In this document: positions 60,001 through 64,000 of the stretch, piece after piece
How the letters are laid out: the number at the start of each line of letters is the position of its first letter
How positions within the stretch are numbered: the stretch's first letter is position 1
Assembly: GCF_022479115.1 (NCBI RefSeq)
Contig: NZ_CP092497.1
Coordinates: 8,680,001-8,744,000, forward strand
Origin: Amycolatopsis sp. EV170708-02-1
GTDB taxonomy: Bacteria; Actinomycetota; Actinomycetes; Mycobacteriales; Pseudonocardiaceae
DNA: 64,000 nucleotides
Direction: 5' to 3'
Position numbers and translations under genes: made by a program
The notes under the pieces: model-generated
What the model saw: the letters and a program-made list of their open reading frames with translations, nothing else
Databases searched by the model: none
What the model was told of the DNA's origin: nothing

Positions 60001-63000
60001 GCGGATGAGGGAGCCGTGGATGTCGTAGGTGTAGGACCAGCGGTTACCACTGGAGTCGGTGAGTGCGGCGAGCTTGTCCGAGTTGGTGTAGTCGTACTTG
60101 GTTTCGTCGTAGGCATCGGTCGGCTGTGCGCCGTGGTGCTGCCGGAGAGCGCGTGTGCGGCCGCGGGCGTCGGTGATCGTGGTGGTCGCGCTGCCGCCTT
60201 CCGGCGGTGTGACGCTGACCGAGTCGCCGTTATAGGTGGTGCGGGTAATCCATTCTGTGGTTCCGCCTCGGTAGGTGGCGGCGATCGCGCGCCCGGCGCC
60301 GTCGAAGTCGGTGACGGTCAGACCGGGGACTTCGGTGTCGCTGGCCACCCAGAGGGAGGTGTCGACGGGTTGGTCGTTGTAGTACGGCTGTGTCGTCTTG
60401 TAGGCGCGCCCTTGTGAGTCGTAGCGTGTATCGACTAGCAGCCTGCCACCACCCGGCGCGGGCGTCTGGACCTGCCGGGTCCGGTAGAGACCGTCGAGGA
60501 TGGTGGTCGAGGTGACGTAGTTGCTCTTGGGGCCGAACCGCATCGACGTGATCGAGCTCGGCGCGTTGTTCCGGACGTCGTAGGCGAAGCGTGCGCTGGG
60601 TTCGGTGGGATAGTCCGCTCGAGGGCGGTTGGGCTGCCAGACTTCGGCTTTACGGCCGAGCGCGTCGTAGCTGATCTCCATGACCCGGTTGTTGGGGTCG
60701 GTGATCGTCCGCGCGGATCCCCACGCCGGTTCGTAGACGGTCGTTGTCTTGTGCCCCAGAGCGTTGGCGGTGACAAGCTGGGTGACCGGACCACCGGTGG
60801 CCGGCGTGTAACTGGACGTGGCGGTGTTGCCGTCAGCGTCGGTGATTTCGATCGCGCGCCCGTGGATGTCGCGTTTGGTCTTCGCGACGGTACGGTAGAC
60901 CGGCGTGAATCCGTTGTATCCGTCGACCTCTTCAGCCAGCGTGACGTCACCCACCGTGGGTGGTACGCCGGGTGCGAGCGTGTCGTAGGAGGACCGGACG
61001 TCGGAGATGGTGTCCCGCGGGTAGACCGGCAGGAACCCGCAGACCGTCGAGAGGGTCTCGACCCGTGACGGGAAGTTCAGCAACCATCGGTCGGTGTTCT
61101 GGGCGTAGGTCGTGCTTGTGCAGCGCTCGTCCCCGGTGACGTTGAGGTCGCCGTGGTCGTTGACCTTGGTCGGCAGGCCGTTGGGGTCGTAGTCCGTGGT
61201 GGTTTTGGTGGTCCGCCAGCCACCTGCCGCCAGCGCCGTGAAGGAGCGCTGCGTTCCGGCACGGACGATATAGGCCTTGTACGTCCCGCGTGTCGCGGTC
61301 GGGCCTTGCCAGCTGGGTTCGGCGATCGTCTTGCCAACGACCGCGCCGCCTTCACCGTTCTTGGTGAGGCTTTCCAGCTCTAGCCCCTGGAGCCAGTCCT
61401 CGTCGACGTGGGATCCGCCTTCGCTGTCCGGGATGCTGACCGATCGTGTGCCGTTGTTGGGGAGTTTGTCGCCGTGCATGCCGCGGAAGTAGCGGGTTTC
61501 GCTGTAGCTCGTCGGTCCGCTGGGGTTGTCGGGTTTCCCTGTGCGGACGATGACTTTGCCGAAGCCGCGGAACTCGTTCCAGGTCTTGTCCTTCTCGGGC
61601 GCGAACTCGGAGGTGGTGTAGTGCCACGCCGCGCCTTCCGGGTAGTCGTAGTTGGTGACCTGTTCGGAGCTGGTGCTCATCCAGTCGGACTGGACGACGG
61701 ATCCGACGACGTACTTGTGGAAGTAGTCGGTGCGTTCGGCGAAGTCCCGTTTGGTCCACGTGACAGGGAAGCAGCGTTTGGTGTTGGTTTCCGGCTTGTC
61801 CGGTAAGGACGTGGCGGAACAGTCGGCGGGCGCGTAGTTGATCGTGGTGACACCGCCGGCTTCGGAGACGATGGCCGAGAGCCGGTAGCGGTTAAGATGG
61901 CCGACGCCGTCATCCTTCACGACGCGGTTCGGCAGCTTCTTGCCTTCGAAGGTGACCTTCGGCAGCGTGATGGGCGTGCCGACGTGACCGGTGTGCGTGA
62001 TGGACTTGAGCCAGAGAGCGGCTTGGTTGCCGTCGTCCGGGTTCGGGAACTGCTGCTCGAGGGTCCAGCTGTCGACGTCGATGTAGCCGGTGCCCGCGCG
62101 TACCTGGGTGGTGATCTTCGCGAGGCGTTTGGTCGACCAGAACGTCGGGCTGTAGTGATCCTTGCAGGTAGGACCGTCACAACGATCGGCCAGGGCGACA
62201 TCGGGGAAGTTCTCGGTCTTGTCGAGGGTGCACACGCTGCCGGGAACGCACCGCTCCTCGGTCACGAAGGTCACCTTCCCCGTAGCGGGAGCGGGATCAC
62301 CTTCACGCAGGCCGTACTGGATCTCCTTCAGCGTGCCACCACGGACATAGGAGACCGCGGTGTCTTTGACGTTCTGCCCATAGTTGTTGGTCTCGATGTC
62401 GTAGCTGTAGAGGATCAGGTTCCCGTGCCGGTCGACGACCTTGTCGAGGTTCCAGCGATAGGCCTGTGTGCAGGCGGAGTTGTCGAACTTGTTGTCCGCC
62501 GCGTGGCAGGGTTCACCGACGTCGTCGCCGTAGACGGGCACGGTCCAGGTCGACTTCGACACCGCGGCCGACCCGAAGAAGTACTGAGTCCCGTCGACCG
62601 TGGTGATCTTCCAGTACTCGCCGTCACGAGCACCATTGGACGCACCGGTGAGGCGCTCGATGCGGGAGCCGTTGTCGCTCTTCTGCCGCCACACCTTCTT
62701 GTCGGTGTCATGGATGAGCATGCCGCCGGATCCGTTGTAGACGGCGGTGGCGTTGTCGCTCTTCCAGCAGAGGTCGCCGACCTTGGGCGGGGTGGTTCCG
62801 CCTTCTTTGTCGTCCTGGCAGCTGCCGTAGGTGCGTTCGACGAAACCGGGGTGCAGGTCCCAGCCGTCGCCGACCCACGAGGCCTGGTTGTTGGTGGCGC
62901 TCGTGCGTCCATCCACCGTCGAGGAGTTGTAAGACAACGCCAAGTTGGGTTGCAAGTCCCCCGGTGCAGGCGGCACGCGCAGCGGATACGACCAAGTGAA

Positions 63001-63315
63001 GTCGCCGGTCTGCTTCGACACATCCCACGTCGCTGTTGGCGAGAGGGAGGTCGCGCTGCTGGTACCTACGCCGTCGGGCGTGGTGGAACCAGCGGGCTGG
63101 TTCCCGGTGAGCGCGGCCAGGCTCGCTTCGTCGAGGTTCCGTCCCTGCATGGTCTGCTTCGCCACCGGAGTCGACTTGACTTCCGGTGAGGCGACGCTCC
63201 AGCCGTTGGCGGCGCTCGCGATCTGCGTGGTGCTGACGCCGGTCACGACCAGCGAGCAGATCAGCGCGACGGTGATGGTTCTCGACGTGCGGCGTGTGGA
63301 CGGTTTGTGTCGCAT
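57062..63315 (-). pseudogene. secreted RHS-repeat toxin with PT-HINT and C-terminal nuclease-like domain, frameshifted near 58443-58445
   Basis: Reconstructed as 2084 aa: Sec signal (TITVALICSLVVTGVSTTQI), an SpvB-like segment (FTWSYPLRVPPAPGDLQPNL), YD repeats to ~1550, the RHS core (GARSYDADLGRFISLDPIMD), a short Cys-containing module, a Hint protease domain (~1834-1981, NSFVAGTLVLLAGG to HTYHVLVGETPVLVHN) and a ~95-residue toxin with HWQKHKSEFPN, a GDVVRFNP strand and FGVMDPSGVPRTYFIP, resembling BECR-fold RNases. The two halves are in different frames. One restored base in GCTCGG at 58441-58446 turns a nonsense tail into the conserved PQQINGYNYANNNP. ATG 63315 follows GGAGAACTG. Confidence 0.85.
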
Positions 63316-63402
63316 CAGTTCTCCAGGCTGGACGCGGCGAGGCCCTCCCCTGCGCGGGGTTACCTCGTGTGCGGTGGACAATTCGCGGTTTGGGCTGGAG
63401 AT

Positions 63403-64000
63403 CTAGCCGCCACCGACTGCCGATGGACGTACTTCACCGGGCGCCAGCTCCGCACTGCCCGTAGCTACGAAGACGGGTTCGACGTGGGGGATGTCGGCGA
63501 GGACGTAGCCAAGGAATCGGTCCTTGGGCAGGCCTTCGCAGTTGTCGTCGTCGCTGGTCATCGACTCGGTCCCGCTGCTGCCACATCGGTAGAGAGGTTT
63601 CGCGGCGGGGTCGTCGGGTTTCTGTGTCCAGAGATGGCCGATCGATTCGATGACGGTTTTGCCCTCACAGGCGCTGTCGAGGGAGACGAACAGGTCCGTG
63701 TCGTTCACGCACGCGGTCAAAGGTTGTGTCCCGGTCTGCGGGAGCAGTGACAGATAGCCGTGCCGGAACTCGGCGTAGTACCCGGGCCGGGCCGCTTGTG
63801 TGGTGCCGAGGTGGTCGTAGGCGGCGTTGTTGTAGTACCGCACGAGCGGCGCGTAGGCGAGGGTGTACCCGAGGAGTGATTCCTGGGTCGCTCCCCCACA
63901 GTCGGCCTGGCGGCTGTCGAAATGCCCGGCCGACGAGGTGCACCGGTAGACCGGGATCGTGGAAATGTTGGTCGGTTGCTGGGTGTAGACGGACCCGATC
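63403..64000 (-). CDS. secreted Cys-repeat protein, C-terminal part (5' end outside window)
   Basis: About 198 residues of a larger protein running off the window. At least two ~65-residue repeats are visible, each with a T-x2-P segment, PLYRC or PVYRC, an FxSLDSACEG-like strand and LGYxLA (LLGYTLAYAPLVRYYN; FLGYVLADIP). The motif set resembles lectin-like beta-rich modules of secreted actinomycete proteins. It ends 87 bp before the RHS-Hint toxin gene on the same strand; such proteins often precede secreted RHS genes and may be part of the same export or adhesion unit. Confidence 0.8.
   Translation of the reverse strand, partial: IGSVYTQQPTNISTIPVYRCTSSAGHFDSRQADCGGATQESLLGYTLAYAPLVRYYNNAAYDHLGTTQAARPGYYAEFRHGYLSLLPQTGTQPLTACVNDTDLFVSLDSACEGKTVIESIGHLWTQKPDDPAAKPLYRCGSSGTESMTSDDDNCEGLPKDRFLGYVLADIPHVEPVFVATGSAELAPGEVRPSAVGGG

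Noticed and set aside
1..64000. CRISPR arrays, rRNA operons, prophage structural genes
   Set aside because: No regularly spaced short repeats, no rRNA sequence and no phage proteins were seen on either strand.

Overview
The window is high-GC actinomycete DNA with strong G/C bias at third codon positions, GTG/TTG starts and Gly/Pro/Ala-rich proteins. Gene content (glnX-glnH-pknG, EspG, DUF3558 lipoproteins, PPE/WXG-like proteins, NarL-type two-component pairs, a lone MCE protein) and the intergenic hairpin repeats point to Pseudonocardiaceae, most likely an Amycolatopsis-like genome. That assignment is inference; no rRNA gene is present.

Layout. 1-5.9 kb: end of an unknown gene, a cold-shock gene, an L,D-transpeptidase lipoprotein, a SigE-type sigma factor with a membrane partner, an MHS transporter and a hotdog thioesterase. 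5.9-15 kb: pknG and its usual partners glnH and glnX, separated here by a type VII secretion-associated cassette on the other strand (EspG, small helical protein, two DUF3558 lipoproteins, PPE-like protein). 15-23 kb: two NarL-type two-component systems, a GAF-domain regulator next to an NAD-kinase-like protein, membrane proteins and a second cold-shock gene. 23.6-27.1 kb: a TPP enzyme divergent from a hydroxyacid-oxoacid transhydrogenase-like dehydrogenase and a thioesterase. 27.2-33.5 kb: a class III lanthipeptide operon in the ramC-ramS-ramA-ramB order: synthetase, a 47-residue precursor with two labionin-type motifs, and two ABC exporters. 34-45.6 kb: membrane proteins, a solitary MCE protein, oxidoreductases with MerR and TetR regulators, a third two-component system, a third cold-shock gene, a secreted trypsin-like protease and a purine permease.

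45.8-50.3 kb: a very large WXG-like/RHS polymorphic toxin whose C-terminal domain carries the residue pattern of CD38-type ADP-ribosyl cyclases. 50.3-55.7 kb: an amidohydrolase behind a GntR-type palindrome, a hydrolase behind a 16-codon leader ORF and hairpin, a repeat protein, a sortase remnant, a Tat-exported nuclease-like protein and a MerR/monooxygenase pair. From a tRNA 3' fragment at 55.69 kb to the end, an accessory and partly AT-richer region holds a DUF3558-like lipoprotein, a Cys-rich candidate immunity gene, a secreted RHS-Hint-toxin gene and the end of a secreted Cys-repeat protein.

Five genes (anti-sigma-like, pknG, espG, GAF regulator, RHS-Hint toxin) are each broken by an apparent single missing base in or beside a short G/C tract. 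In every case restoring one base gives one continuous family-typical protein. This looks more like base-deletion errors in the assembly than five independent pseudogenes, and the features are given with reconstructed limits.
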